From contig NZ_CP016027.1 in NCBI RefSeq assembly GCF_001663815.1, positions 1,240,001 through 1,304,000 on the forward strand: 64,000 nt of DNA. Reading direction: 5' to 3'. Shown here piece after piece: positions 9,085-18,062 of this stretch (positions within the stretch are counted from its first letter, which is position 1; every line of letters starts with the position of its first letter). Origin of the DNA: Halothiobacillus diazotrophicus. GTDB lineage: Bacteria > Pseudomonadota > Gammaproteobacteria > Halothiobacillales > Halothiobacillaceae. The notes below the pieces were generated by a model, which saw nothing but the letters and a program-made list of their open reading frames with translations, ran no database searches and was not told the DNA's origin. The translations under genes were made by a program, and so were the position numbers.

Positions 9085-10515
9085 ATGAATAAAATCGCAG
9101 CGCCCCTCATTCTGGTCTGGATCTTTTGTCTTCCCGGATTGGCCACCGCCGACAGCACACGCAGCCATTCGAACTTTTCCAGCCTGAACAGCCAATTACC
9201 GGATCTCGGAGACCCTGTAGATCAAACCTTATCGAAGGCGGAGGAGCAGAAAATCGGTGCGGAGGTGTTCGAGAAATTACGTAGCCAGGTCCAGTTCATC
9301 GATGACCCTTTGCTTTTGCGCTACCTGAATGACCTGGGGGATCGGTTGATGGCCTCGGCCCCCGGTACCCGCTTCCCGCCCAATTTCATGCTGATCAACA
9401 GCCCGACCATCAATGCCTTCACAGTGCCGGGCGGTTATATCGCCGTCTATTCGGGGCTGTTTCTGTTCGCGGATAATGAAAGCGAGCTGGCTGGCGTCCT
9501 GGCGCACGAGATCGCCCACGCCACGCATCGGCATATTGCCCAGATGCTTTCTCGGCAATCAGGCAACAGCGCGCTGGTGATCGCGGGATTCGTCGCAGCC
9601 TTACTGCTAGGCAGCATCAACCCGGACATGGGTGCCGCCGCCGCGGCATCCAGCGTCGCCGGCGCGACGCAGAACGAAATCAACTTCACCCGCATGCATG
9701 AGCGCGAGGCCGACGAGTTCGCCATCCAAACCCTGCAACGCGTCCATATCGACCCGCATGGACTGGTGAGCTTCTTTGAGAAACTGCAACGTCAAAGTGG
9801 CGACAACGGTGCGGCACAATATGCATTCCTGCTCACCCATCCCCTGAACAACGAACGCATCAGCGCCGCGGAAGATCGAATCGCAGCAATTCCTCGTGAG
9901 CAACTGGGCACGCGGGACAGCCTCTCCTTCCAGCTCGCACGTGCCCGATTAGCCGGACTCACGGGCGCGACGAAGATCCATCTCGGCACACCGGTCGGCG
10001 AATCCTATCGGCAGGCCGTACTGGATCAGGCCCATGGCAACTGGACGGCGGCCAGGTCACTGCTCGACAAACTCTATCGCACACACCCGGGAAATCTCTG
10101 GTTCGGACTGCCGCTCGCCCAGGTCCTCTTTGCCCACGGACACACCAAGGAAGCCCAGTCGCTTATGGATGAATTACTCGCACTCTATCCAGGCAACGCC
10201 ATCCTGCTTCGCCAGTCCGTCCACTGGCTGATCAAGACGGGCAACCCGGATCAGGCCTACAAGACCGCTCGGGCCATGATGGAACAGGACCCGGGCAATC
10301 GGAGAATCGTGCTCTCTGCAGCAGAAGCTGCGGCGGCAGCGGGGGACCACCTCGGCAGCCATGAACTGCTCGGAAAATATTTCTTGATGGGCAACCAACT
10401 GGTGGCCGCCCACCAGGAATACGAACTGGCCTTCAGCTATTCCGCAGGGGATTCACTGGCCCAGGAACGCCTGGATGCCGCGCTCAAGCAGATCGAGTCA
10501 CGAGCCCGCCCATAA
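9085..10515 (+). CDS. bepA: BepA/YfgC-like periplasmic M48 metalloprotease with TPR tail
   Basis: 476 residues: signal peptide (about 1-22, ending LATADS), M48 peptidase domain with the zinc motif HEIAHATHRH (about 140-149) and the third ligand in the glutamate of HEREADEFAIQTL (about 205), then a TPR-rich C-terminal region (about 310-470). BepA degrades stalled LptD and BamA-related intermediates and assists outer-membrane protein assembly. The ribosome site is weak. It is followed by a 303-bp gap and soxX on the same strand but is probably a separate unit. The specific name is family inference. Confidence 0.88.
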   Translation: MNKIAAPLILVWIFCLPGLATADSTRSHSNFSSLNSQLPDLGDPVDQTLSKAEEQKIGAEVFEKLRSQVQFIDDPLLLRYLNDLGDRLMASAPGTRFPPNFMLINSPTINAFTVPGGYIAVYSGLFLFADNESELAGVLAHEIAHATHRHIAQMLSRQSGNSALVIAGFVAALLLGSINPDMGAAAAASSVAGATQNEINFTRMHEREADEFAIQTLQRVHIDPHGLVSFFEKLQRQSGDNGAAQYAFLLTHPLNNERISAAEDRIAAIPREQLGTRDSLSFQLARARLAGLTGATKIHLGTPVGESYRQAVLDQAHGNWTAARSLLDKLYRTHPGNLWFGLPLAQVLFAHGHTKEAQSLMDELLALYPGNAILLRQSVHWLIKTGNPDQAYKTARAMMEQDPGNRRIVLSAAEAAAAAGDHLGSHELLGKYFLMGNQLVAAHQEYELAFSYSAGDSLAQERLDAALKQIESRARP

Positions 10516-10818
10516 TCCGGAAAACGCAATACATTGTAATAAAAGAAATAAAAAAGCAGGGGCGAATTGTCATCGCGAGCAAAAGGAACGCCCGCCCCTC
10601 ATCCACAGAAAGTCAACCGGCCAATGCCCCAGAAATCCGGTCAACATTAGCGATTGCTTTAGAAATGGATGCTTTCCCAACCTTAGTGAATAAACCATGT
10701 AGCCATAAAATTTTTTTTATTGTCTCAAGGAACCAGACCACTACAGTATAGGTCGTCAAAACGACAAAATAAGGCCACCAAAGCCATCTTGGCGTCTCAT
10801 GCGTCTTAAGAGGAGAGG
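10516..10818. other. Upstream region of soxXA
   Basis: 303 bp between bepA and soxX. It contains a T-rich tract near 10710, a weak promoter-like pair (TTGTCT and TACAGT, 16 bp apart, about 10718-10745) and a short inverted repeat at 10752-10765. A minus-strand reading frame with a hydrophobic stretch covers part of it but runs into soxX and is not accepted as a gene. Confidence 0.4.
10752..10765. promoter_or_regulatory. Inverted repeat near the putative soxX promoter
   Basis: GTCGT-caaa-ACGAC, 54 bp before the soxX ATG and just after a weak -10-like box. It could be a half-site pair for a repressor or a small hairpin in the leader; nothing in the window identifies a partner. Confidence 0.3.
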
Positions 10819-11241
10819 ATGATAATGACATCATTGATTCGAGCAATTACCCACACGAGCACCGCCATTCTGTTCGCCAGCAGTCTGGTCGTCACCAGTC
10901 AGGTCTTCGCCACGGAAGAAGACGAGCCGGCGGATGCGCCCACTGCCGTCACCCACACGATGACCAAGGAAGAGCAGGAAGGCAAGGATCTTGCCTTCGC
11001 TAAAAGCAAAGGCAACTGCCTTGCCTGCCATGCCATCGCGGGCGGCAACCTGGCTGGCAACATTGGCCCGGCGCTGATCGCCATGAAGATTCGTTATCCC
11101 AACAAAGAAGACCTGTTCAAGGTTGTCTGGGATCCGCGCGAAAAGTTTGGTCGCGGAGTCATCATGCCGCCGTTCGGGGATCACAAGATCCTGACCAAGG
11201 AAGAAATCGAAAAAATCGTCGATTATCTGTACACGCTCTAA
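10819..11241 (+). CDS. soxX: Sulfur-oxidation cytochrome c subunit SoxX
   Basis: Small haem subunit of the periplasmic SoxXA complex, which couples thiosulfate oxidatively to the SoxYZ carrier. 140 residues: signal peptide (about 1-31, cleavage after QVFA), one c-type haem site CLACH (67-71) in the context KGNCLACHAIAGG, and the distal methionine ligand in VIMPPFG (Met116). A GGAGAGG ribosome site precedes two nearby ATGs; the second (10825) has better spacing, so the protein may start two residues later. soxA follows after about 45 bp, forming one operon. Confidence 0.95.
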   Translation: MIMTSLIRAITHTSTAILFASSLVVTSQVFATEEDEPADAPTAVTHTMTKEEQEGKDLAFAKSKGNCLACHAIAGGNLAGNIGPALIAMKIRYPNKEDLFKVVWDPREKFGRGVIMPPFGDHKILTKEEIEKIVDYLYTL

Positions 11242-11286
11242 GCGCAGCGAAAACAGCCAGCGACCATCAACGAGGAGCTCGTGAGA

Positions 11287-12177
11287 ATGAAAAAGTTTGT
11301 TAGCAGTATGTTAATTGTCGGCCTGATTGCCGGGGTCAGTGCGACTGCCTCAGCGGGGGGGTATAGCAGCTTCAATCCGAAGGATGATGTCAACAATCCA
11401 GCCGAATTTGCCAAGGAATTCCGAAATTTCTACTACAAGAATTTCCCCCAGATCCCACACGATAAATACAATATCGGCGTCTATGCATTCGACAAGGACT
11501 CCTACGCTCAGTATCAGGACATGATGCAGTTCCCACCACAGGATGATTTCATTGCGAAAGGGAAGAAGCTGTGGGAAGACTACCGCCTGCCGAACGGCAA
11601 GCCGCTGAGTTCCTGCGTCGGCGATGCCAAGGGCCTGCGCGCCAAGTATCCCTACTTCAACCCCAAAGATGGCAAGGTCCACAACCTGGAATTGGATCTG
11701 ATCAACTGCCAGTTGAACGCCGGCGTCCCGAAGGATGAATCCTGGGAGTCGAAGAAAGGCTACAACGACCTCGTGGCCGTCTCAGCCTATCTGGCCAGCG
11801 AATCCCGCGGCATGAAGGTCAACGTACAGATCCCCAACGATCCCCGCGCGGTTAAAGCCTTCAATGACGGTAAAGAAATGTGGTTCCGCAAGACCGGCCA
11901 ATTGAACCTGTCCTGCGCCGATTGCCACATGTATCACGCCACGCAACGTATTCGCGCAGAAACGCTGCATACCGGTATCGGCAACACCACCTCCTTCCCG
12001 GTGTTCCGCTATAGCAAGCAGAAAATGTTCACCCTGGACAAGCGTTTGAAAGGCTGCATGCGTGACACGCGCACCATTCCGTTCAAAGCCTATTCTTCGC
12101 ATTATCTGGATCTCGAGTATTTCCTGGCCTACATCGACAACGGTCTGGAAATCAACGGTCCGGGCCTGCGCAAGTAA
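11287..12177 (+). CDS. soxA: Sulfur-oxidation cytochrome c subunit SoxA, one-haem type
   Basis: Catalytic subunit of SoxXA. 296 residues with signal peptide (cleavage about residue 23, ATASA-GG). Only one CxxCH is present, CADCH at 210-214. The position of the N-terminal haem found in two-haem SoxA proteins instead has single cysteines Cys110 (SSCVGD) and Cys141 (LINCQ), expected to form a disulfide as in one-haem SoxA enzymes. Cys257 in LKGCMRDTR is the family's active-site cysteine persulfide ligand of the retained haem. The ATG at 11287 is chosen over a GTG two codons earlier because GAGGAG is then correctly spaced. It ends at the terminator at 12213-12243. No soxYZ or soxCD lies in this window. 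Confidence 0.95.
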   Translation: MKKFVSSMLIVGLIAGVSATASAGGYSSFNPKDDVNNPAEFAKEFRNFYYKNFPQIPHDKYNIGVYAFDKDSYAQYQDMMQFPPQDDFIAKGKKLWEDYRLPNGKPLSSCVGDAKGLRAKYPYFNPKDGKVHNLELDLINCQLNAGVPKDESWESKKGYNDLVAVSAYLASESRGMKVNVQIPNDPRAVKAFNDGKEMWFRKTGQLNLSCADCHMYHATQRIRAETLHTGIGNTTSFPVFRYSKQKMFTLDKRLKGCMRDTRTIPFKAYSSHYLDLEYFLAYIDNGLEINGPGLRK

Positions 12178-12212
12178 ACCGACCCATCGTGGGGACAGGA
12201 CGTTCCCACGCC

Positions 12213-12243
12213 AAAAAAAAGCCAGCGATTTGCTGGCTTTTTT
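12213..12243. terminator. Bidirectional terminator between soxA and the DedA gene
   Basis: Stem AAAGCCAGC/GCTGGCTTT (12218-12226 and 12232-12240) with a T run on the right and an A run on the left, so it can end both soxXA and the convergent minus-strand transcript. Confidence 0.85.
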
Positions 12244-12432
12244 CATGCGTGCGGATTCGGGATCCGCGGGGTCCGACCCCATTCCGCTCGAAGCGGCAGC
12301 GGCCCCCTCGCGCCCTTACCGATCGGCACGAATTGATGCGGCATTCTCCGTCAACCGCCGAAGCATATTCATACTGCAACCCCTCTCCGCGCACCACGCC
12401 GCACTAAACGTCATGAGCGGCATTGATTAGCG

Positions 12433-13194
12433 CTACAGGGGACGAATGAGATAAAGCACGCCAAGAATGACTCCGGCGATCACCAACAGGGAGAGGCCGA
12501 AATGCTGGCCGATGAAAAGCGTCATCTCGGCCTGCGTCCGATCCAGGCGTGAACGCCAGTCAACGAACCGGCGAATGATCAGAACCAAGATGACGAGGCC
12601 CAACAGGATCACGGCCAGGGCCAGCCCATAGCGATGCAACACGTCCAGGATCGTGCCGATATGGTTGCCGAAGAAATAGCCGATCACGATGAATTCGCTG
12701 ATCCCGATAATCACGGCCGGCGTGTTGAATTGCAGAAACGTCCGGTAATCGAGGCGGAAAATACCCGCCAGCGCCGGGGTCACCCAGGAAAGCGGGCCAC
12801 TGAGTCGCGCGATGAACACCGCCAGCGCCCCGCGCTTCTCGAAGAAGACGACCCCTTTTTCGTAATTTTCCCGATGGATGAGTCGACCGATCAGCGGCCA
12901 GTGTTGCAATCGGTCGAAGAGCCCCGTCCCGTAGCGGTACCCCATCCAGTAACTGAGGTTGTCACCCAGAATGCCGCCGCCATAGAGCAAGACCATGACC
13001 AGCCAGAGATCGAGCACGCCCATCCCCGCCAGAATCGCACCCGAGAGGAAAAACACCTCGCCGAGAATCAGCAGCGAGAACGGGATGACCGTCTCGAAGA
13101 AGGCACCGAAGAACAAGATACCGTAGGCGATGTTCCGATGTTGCTGCAAGAAGGGGATCGCCTGTTCAAACGAACCGAATTCAGCGAATGACAT
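12433..13194 (-). CDS. DedA/VTT-domain membrane protein
   Basis: 253 residues with about six hydrophobic segments. The DedA hallmarks are present: ILFFGAFFETVIPFSLLILGE near residue 25 with a membrane-embedded glutamate, the GGGILGDNLSYWMGYRYG loop (about 72-89), and FIARLSGPLSWVTPALAG (about 125-142). Members of this family act in undecaprenyl-phosphate or phospholipid transport and proton-motive-force homeostasis. The gene start lies inside the end of the upstream glycosyltransferase (14-bp overlap). It therefore appears to be co-translated with that enzyme, suggesting a lipid-linked substrate; this link is inference. Confidence 0.88.
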   Translation of the reverse strand: MSFAEFGSFEQAIPFLQQHRNIAYGILFFGAFFETVIPFSLLILGEVFFLSGAILAGMGVLDLWLVMVLLYGGGILGDNLSYWMGYRYGTGLFDRLQHWPLIGRLIHRENYEKGVVFFEKRGALAVFIARLSGPLSWVTPALAGIFRLDYRTFLQFNTPAVIIGISEFIVIGYFFGNHIGTILDVLHRYGLALAVILLGLVILVLIIRRFVDWRSRLDRTQAEMTLFIGQHFGLSLLVIAGVILGVLYLIRPL

Positions 13195-15010
13195 CGTACC
13201 CCCGCCGCCGCTTCATCCGCATGGGCATCAGGGCCTCCATGAGCCAACGCAGACTTTGCCTGAGGTAGCCACGTGCCTCGAAACGCCGTGTCGAGGTCGC
13301 CACCTGATTGGTGGGCACAAAGAAGAACCGACCATAACGCCGACATTCACGCGTGAACACCAGATCCTCGGCGAAACTCAATTCCGCGTGAAACCCGACC
13401 CCACGCGCGATGGGCGTACGTGCAAGCTGGAGCGCATACGAACTGTAGGTGACCCGGTGAATCACATCGTAGATCCGGAACCATAACCGCGCGTACAGGC
13501 GATCAGCCGGCTGCGGACGGATCTGGGTCGTACCCACGCTCAACCCTTCGGAGCCGTGCCGATTGATCCAGGTATTGAACTGATGCAACGCCTCTGGCCC
13601 GAGATAAGTATCCGCATCGCAGAACACGACCCACTCGGACTCGGCGCTGGCGAGCGCCAGACCGGCGTTCTTCGCACGAGAAACGCCCAACTCGCTCTGT
13701 ATGACCCGGATGGGGATCAGGGTATCGACACGGGACGCATAACGTTGGGCAATGGAAAGCGTGGCGTCCGTCGAACCATTCTCGACGATGATGATTTCCA
13801 TCCGGCTGGCCGGGTAGCGCTGTGCCAACAGCGCGTCCAGCGTACGCGCCAGTTCGGCCTCTTCGTTGTGCGCCGGGACGATGATCGTGAAGAAGTTCTT
13901 ATAGATGAGTTCCGACATGGCATCGAGTATGCGGCGAACCGATTCCTCGGTGCGCCAGGGCGGGACGAACGGCTTTTTCGATGCGCACTCGGCCAAGGCA
14001 GTCCCCAAATCGAAATCTTCTGCCTGATCGCGCGTAGCGAAGTAGGCAAGGCTGTCGAGGTAATAGGCCAGATACTCCTGTTCGGTCTGATTCGGTGTGG
14101 GCACCAGCAACGCTTGCTTGTTGTGCTCGACCAGGTCCATCACGGTGGTGTAACCCGCCCTCGAGACGACGCAACGGGCACGACTGAACAGATCGACCCG
14201 CAAGTCGCCACTGGCCAATGGGTAGATAGTGAGATCTGCACGCTCGAACGATGTGAACTGGCGTGGATCGGCCGTGGGATCGCCGAGCACGAAGACCTTC
14301 TTGCCCGGAATGTCCGCAGCCTGCGCCAGCAGGTTCGCCACAAAGGCGCCCTTGTGTTCCTGCAGGTAGCCGCTGATCACGAACAGATAATCGATATCCT
14401 GGGTGCACTCCCGATGCGGGTAGGCGGAAAGAATGCCGATATAGTGGTGTCGTGCCTGATTAAGCACCGGTGTATGGGACAGATTACCGGCGAGATTCCG
14501 GCTGGGACCGGGATAGTCCGGAATGAAAATCCGATCGAACTTCTTCAGCGCCACCGCATTCAGGTGATCGCTCAACCAGCCGATTTCGTGCAATCCCTTG
14601 GGCGGGATGAAGGCGATCTGATGCGAGAGGATGTAGGACGGCGTCCATCGGCTGTAAAAGCCGTAACGCCCGTCGCTGAACACGAAGTCGTATTCGGCGG
14701 CCCAGGCGTCGAAAGCACGATGCTCCTCCCGAATGCGCTGCCAGGTCTTGACGAGATCGAACAGCAGGTAGAGATAGAAGCGCCAGCCCGTACCGCGCTC
14801 CAACGGCGGATAGTCCGTCATGTCGCGCCAATCCACCGCAGGGTGATCCGCCAGCTCAAGCTGCAGGAAAGCCAGCGCATTCCCGGTGGAAACAATCGTG
14901 ACCTGATAGCCACGGGCCAGGAATGCCTGGATCAGGACCAGACTCCGGGTGGCATGCCCCAAGCCCAGGGAACTGACGGCAAACAACGCGCGCATGGGCA
15001 AATCTTTCAT
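13181..15010 (-). CDS. Two-domain glycosyltransferase: GT-B (MurG/MGT-like) fused to GT-A family 2
   Basis: About 609 residues in two catalytic halves. Residues about 6-380 look like a GT-B enzyme: RALFAVSSLGLGHATRSLVL at the N-terminus, VFVLGDPTADPRQF at the linker region, and a donor-site region SRAGYTTVMDLVEHNKQALLVPTP. Residues about 389-600 form a family 2 GT-A domain starting FTIIVPAHNEEAELARTLDALL, with VENGSTDAT and the metal motif in VVFCDADTYLG. No membrane helix is evident. The ATG at 15010 has GGGAA upstream; a TTG four codons earlier is less likely. It overlaps the DedA gene. Acceptors are unknown; a glycolipid or polysaccharide product is plausible. Confidence 0.85.
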   Translation of the reverse strand: MKDLPMRALFAVSSLGLGHATRSLVLIQAFLARGYQVTIVSTGNALAFLQLELADHPAVDWRDMTDYPPLERGTGWRFYLYLLFDLVKTWQRIREEHRAFDAWAAEYDFVFSDGRYGFYSRWTPSYILSHQIAFIPPKGLHEIGWLSDHLNAVALKKFDRIFIPDYPGPSRNLAGNLSHTPVLNQARHHYIGILSAYPHRECTQDIDYLFVISGYLQEHKGAFVANLLAQAADIPGKKVFVLGDPTADPRQFTSFERADLTIYPLASGDLRVDLFSRARCVVSRAGYTTVMDLVEHNKQALLVPTPNQTEQEYLAYYLDSLAYFATRDQAEDFDLGTALAECASKKPFVPPWRTEESVRRILDAMSELIYKNFFTIIVPAHNEEAELARTLDALLAQRYPASRMEIIIVENGSTDATLSIAQRYASRVDTLIPIRVIQSELGVSRAKNAGLALASAESEWVVFCDADTYLGPEALHQFNTWINRHGSEGLSVGTTQIRPQPADRLYARLWFRIYDVIHRVTYSSYALQLARTPIARGVGFHAELSFAEDLVFTRECRRYGRFFFVPTNQVATSTRRFEARGYLRQSLRWLMEALMPMRMKRRRGYDVIR

Positions 15011-15080
15011 GCTGGTTCCCAAGTGGTTGACAGCCGCGGCCGGCTATGATGCCCGACAGACGCGCAAGGGATGAAACACA

Positions 15081-15614
15081 TTACTGCTCGTTGAGGCGCG
15101 GCATCAATTCGACCATATTGCACGGCCCGGTCCGAAAATCCAGTTGCGCGCGGATAATCTGGTCCCAGGCATCGCGACAGGCACTGGTCGAGCCGGGAAG
15201 AACGAATAGGTAGGTGCCGTTGGCGACACCGGCCGTCGCCCGAGACTGCACGGTGGAGGTACCGATCGTCTGCCAGGAGAGCCAGCGGAACACCTCCCCG
15301 AAACCTTCGATCTCCTTGTCGAACAACGGCCGGAGGGCCTCGGGCGTGCCATCGCGTCCCGTCAATCCCGTCCCGCCCGTGGAAATAACGGCCTGACAGG
15401 CTGGATCGGCGATCCAGGCAGACACGGCCGCCCGGATCGCATATTTGTCATCGCGTACGATCTGGCGATCGAACAACTGATGTCCGCTGTCACGAACCCG
15501 CTCGACCAAAAGATCTCCGGAGCGGTCATCGGAAAGGCCACGTGTATCGGAAACGGTAAGTACGGCGATGTTCAAGGGCCTGAAGGCTCGATCATTGCGG
15601 GATTCGGTTGTCAT
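15081..15614 (-). CDS. moaB: Molybdenum cofactor biosynthesis protein MoaB/MogA family
   Basis: About 177 residues. Molybdopterin-binding fold motifs: LNIAVLTVSDTRGLSDDRSG near the N-terminus, AVISTGGTGLTGRDGTPEAL (about residues 75-94) and LFVLPGSTSACRDAWDQII near the C-terminus. MoaB/MogA proteins adenylylate molybdopterin before metal insertion. The start at 15614 has AGAGGG a few bases upstream. It lies alone; no other molybdenum cofactor gene is in the window. Confidence 0.92.
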   Translation of the reverse strand: MTTESRNDRAFRPLNIAVLTVSDTRGLSDDRSGDLLVERVRDSGHQLFDRQIVRDDKYAIRAAVSAWIADPACQAVISTGGTGLTGRDGTPEALRPLFDKEIEGFGEVFRWLSWQTIGTSTVQSRATAGVANGTYLFVLPGSTSACRDAWDQIIRAQLDFRTGPCNMVELMPRLNEQ

Positions 15615-15730
15615 GGTACCCTCTGGCGTCAATCAAGGTCGAATGGCGTATCCGAGCGATCTGAGCGCACCCGGAACCTGTGCGCATGCTGCACGCCCAC
15701 CGGCGGATTCACGGTAGATCAAGCGGTCCA

Positions 15731-15979
15731 TCACAAGACACCGGTGCCGGATTGATTCGTATCAATCAATCGCGCGCAATGCGGACAGGGCAGCAATGTA
15801 CCCAACATCGCCATTCGACCGAAACTGTTTTCGACCCACGCTCTATTGATCCAGGGCGGATTGTGTCGCGTGTGCTGATGATGGCCGCATTCAAGCTTGA
15901 CGTACCAGTCGCCATGCACATCCCGATGAAAAGAGTGAATCGCTCGTTGGGGCGAAGCGAACGGTTTCAACGCAACCAT
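15731..15979 (-). CDS. DUF3565 small conserved protein
   Basis: 82 residues. The family pattern is visible: FHRDVHGDWYVKLECGHHQH, RHNPPWINRAWV and a C-terminal CPHC. The cysteine and histidines of CGHHQHTRH together with CPHC look like a zinc site. No function is established. It starts nine bases after the rimO stop on the same strand, so it is probably the distal gene of a rimO operon. Confidence 0.8.
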   Translation of the reverse strand: MVALKPFASPQRAIHSFHRDVHGDWYVKLECGHHQHTRHNPPWINRAWVENSFGRMAMLGTLLPCPHCARLIDTNQSGTGVL

Positions 15980-15988
15980 TGGCCAGGA

Positions 15989-17338
15989 TCAGGCGACCGG
16001 GATCGCCCACATGTCATGGTCATCGGCATCGGTAATCTCCACTTCCACGAAGTCACCGGGGCGCACATCGGTAACCTCCGGCAGAAAAACGACTCCGTCG
16101 ATCTCCGGTGCAGCGCCCGGCCCACGGCCCACGGCACCGGATGCATCGACATCATCGATCAGAACAGCCATGGTCTGTCCCACCTTGTCCGCCAGCTTCG
16201 CGGCACTGATGGCTGCCTGCTTTTCCATGAAACGCGCCAAACGCTCCTGCTTGAGCGATTCCGGTACCGGATTGGCCAACTGATTGGCCGCAGCACCCTC
16301 GACCGGGGAATAGGCAAATGCCCCGACCCGATCCAGTTGGGCCTCGTCCATGAATTCGAGCAACTGATTGAAGTCGTCCTCCGTCTCGCCGGGGAAACCG
16401 ACGATAAAGGTCGAACGCAACGTGATGTCGGGGCAGATATCGCGCCAGCGGCGAATCCGCTCCAGCACGTTCTCACTGGAAGCGGGCCGCTTCATGGCCT
16501 TGAGGACAGCCGGACTCGCGTGCTGGAAGGGAATATCCAGATAGGGAAGAATCAATCCCTCCGCCATCAGCGGAATGACCTCGTCGACATGCGGATAGGG
16601 ATAGACGTAGTGCAGGCGAATCCAGGCATCGAGTTGACCCAGCTCCTGCGCCAGCTCCTTGAAGCGCGTCTTGATGGGTTTTCCGCCGAAGAAATCGAGT
16701 TTGTACCGGGTATCCAGGCCATAGGCGCTGGTGTCCTGGGAGACGATCAGAAGCTCACGGACTCCGGCGTCAACCAGATTGCTGGCTTCGCTCAGCACCT
16801 CACCGATGGGTCGGCTAACCAGATCGCCGCGCATGCTCGGAATGATGCAGAAGCTGCAGCGGTGGTTACACCCCTCGGAAATTTTCACATAGGCATAGTG
16901 ACGCGGCGTCAGCTTCACGCCAACCTGCTGCTCAAAGGTCGGCCGGGGCGCAGGCATCAGGTCCGTAAACGGATCATGTCTCGGCGGCACATGCTGGTGG
17001 ACGACATTCATGACGTCCGCATAAGCCTGTGGACCAGTAATGGCAAGGACGCTCGGATGCACCTCCTTGATCAGCGCCCCTTCGTCCCGCCCGCCCAGGC
17101 ATCCGGTGACGATGACCTTGCCATTCTCGGCCAGGGCCTCACCGATGGCATCCAGGGATTCCTGCGTCGCAGAATCGATGAAGCCACAGGTATTGACGAT
17201 CACGAGGTCTGCGTCATCGTAGTCCGGCGAAATGGCGTAGCCTTCGGCCCGCAACTGGGTAAGAATCCGTTCGGAGTCGACCAACGCCTTGGGGCAACCC
17301 AGGCTGACGAAACCGACGCGAGGCGCTGATGCGTTCAT
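15989..17338 (-). CDS. rimO: Ribosomal protein S12 methylthiotransferase RimO
   Basis: Radical SAM enzyme that methylthiolates the conserved aspartate of ribosomal protein S12. 449 residues: the N-terminal UPF0004 domain (about 8-120) starts [18 protein letters not shown] and contains further cluster cysteines in NTCGF and TGCLGG. The radical SAM core has CNHRCSFC (CxxxCxxC, about residues 155-162). The C-terminal TRAM domain (about 380-449) is seen in [15 protein letters not shown]. The length is typical. DUF3565 follows immediately. Confidence 0.96.
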   Translation of the reverse strand: MNASAPRVGFVSLGCPKALVDSERILTQLRAEGYAISPDYDDADLVIVNTCGFIDSATQESLDAIGEALAENGKVIVTGCLGGRDEGALIKEVHPSVLAITGPQAYADVMNVVHQHVPPRHDPFTDLMPAPRPTFEQQVGVKLTPRHYAYVKISEGCNHRCSFCIIPSMRGDLVSRPIGEVLSEASNLVDAGVRELLIVSQDTSAYGLDTRYKLDFFGGKPIKTRFKELAQELGQLDAWIRLHYVYPYPHVDEVIPLMAEGLILPYLDIPFQHASPAVLKAMKRPASSENVLERIRRWRDICPDITLRSTFIVGFPGETEDDFNQLLEFMDEAQLDRVGAFAYSPVEGAAANQLANPVPESLKQERLARFMEKQAAISAAKLADKVGQTMAVLIDDVDASGAVGRGPGAAPEIDGVVFLPEVTDVRPGDFVEVEITDADDHDMWAIPVA

Positions 17339-17360
17339 GAGCGTGATAATCCGAAGTTAT

Positions 17361-17705
17361 TTATGCCGATGGGGTGTCCGCAGGCGCCGTTCCGGGCGGC
17401 GCACCGGTGTACTCTTCCATACGGCCATCGGAATACTGAATATGCATTTTCAGATTATTGCGCTCGACGAAATGAAGCACCGACTCGAACATCGGTGCAT
17501 TTTCCGCCTGGAGACTGGGTTCAATCACCAAAACCTTCTGCCCATCCAGCATGGCCGGATGCAAACGTTCGGAAAATACCAGTCGATGCTGATCGAACGT
17601 GGCATCCCAGCTGGCAAGACGATCAATCCAGTCACTGGGCCGGAAGCGAGCGCCAGACTTGGTCACCGACTCGATAAGGTAACGATAGGACGAGGGATTG
17701 TTCAT
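17361..17705 (-). CDS. DUF3579 conserved protein
   Basis: 114 residues. The family signature is clear in SGARFRPSDWIDRLASWDATF and in LDGQKVLVIEPSLQAENAPMF followed by FVERNNLKM. Proteins of this family occur across beta- and gammaproteobacteria and have no established function. No signal peptide or membrane segment. It lies 22 bp upstream of rimO on the same strand and may be its leader gene. Confidence 0.8.
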   Translation of the reverse strand: MNNPSSYRYLIESVTKSGARFRPSDWIDRLASWDATFDQHRLVFSERLHPAMLDGQKVLVIEPSLQAENAPMFESVLHFVERNNLKMHIQYSDGRMEEYTGAPPGTAPADTPSA

Positions 17706-17922
17706 GTTTGATTCTTGCCGGCGACTCGGTTCTTATAACCCGATGAATATTCAAAATAACCGATTTTATTGGCCTACATTCTAGAATATTTAATGAATAA
17801 AAGCACATGACCGACGCAGTGCGGGCATTCCGAACAAGCCTGCCAACCACAATTCCCGATGAATACCCGACGGAATTTCGAGGCATCTCACACGGACCCG
17901 GCCGCATCCCCTAAAGGATATT

Positions 17923-17951
17923 TTCACAATTTTTCGGCACACGACGATAAT
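17923..17951 (+). promoter_or_regulatory. Sigma-70-type promoter for the small asparaginase gene
   Basis: TTCACA (17923-17928), 17-bp spacer, GATAAT (17946-17951): five of six matches at each box. It lies downstream of an ATG at 17859 in the same frame, which therefore cannot be the start for this transcript, and 112 bp before the GTG at 18063. Confidence 0.6.
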
Positions 17952-18062
17952 TGGGACCGCACAATATACGCGCAGCCCGTGCCGTTATGGACCTACCGAC
18001 ATCGCCATCGCGATGCTGCGCTGGATCCTTCCCGAGACATGCGCCCGCACAGGAGCCTCGAA

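Noticed and set aside
10613-10846. 77-codon minus-strand frame with a hydrophobic stretch upstream of soxX
   Set aside because: It runs into the soxX start region, has no good ribosome site and covers the likely soxX promoter.
17859-18062. N-terminal extension of the asparaginase-like protein from ATG 17859
   Set aside because: A promoter (TTCACA-N17-GATAAT) lies downstream of that ATG, and AGGAG supports the GTG at 18063; the extra residues match no family.
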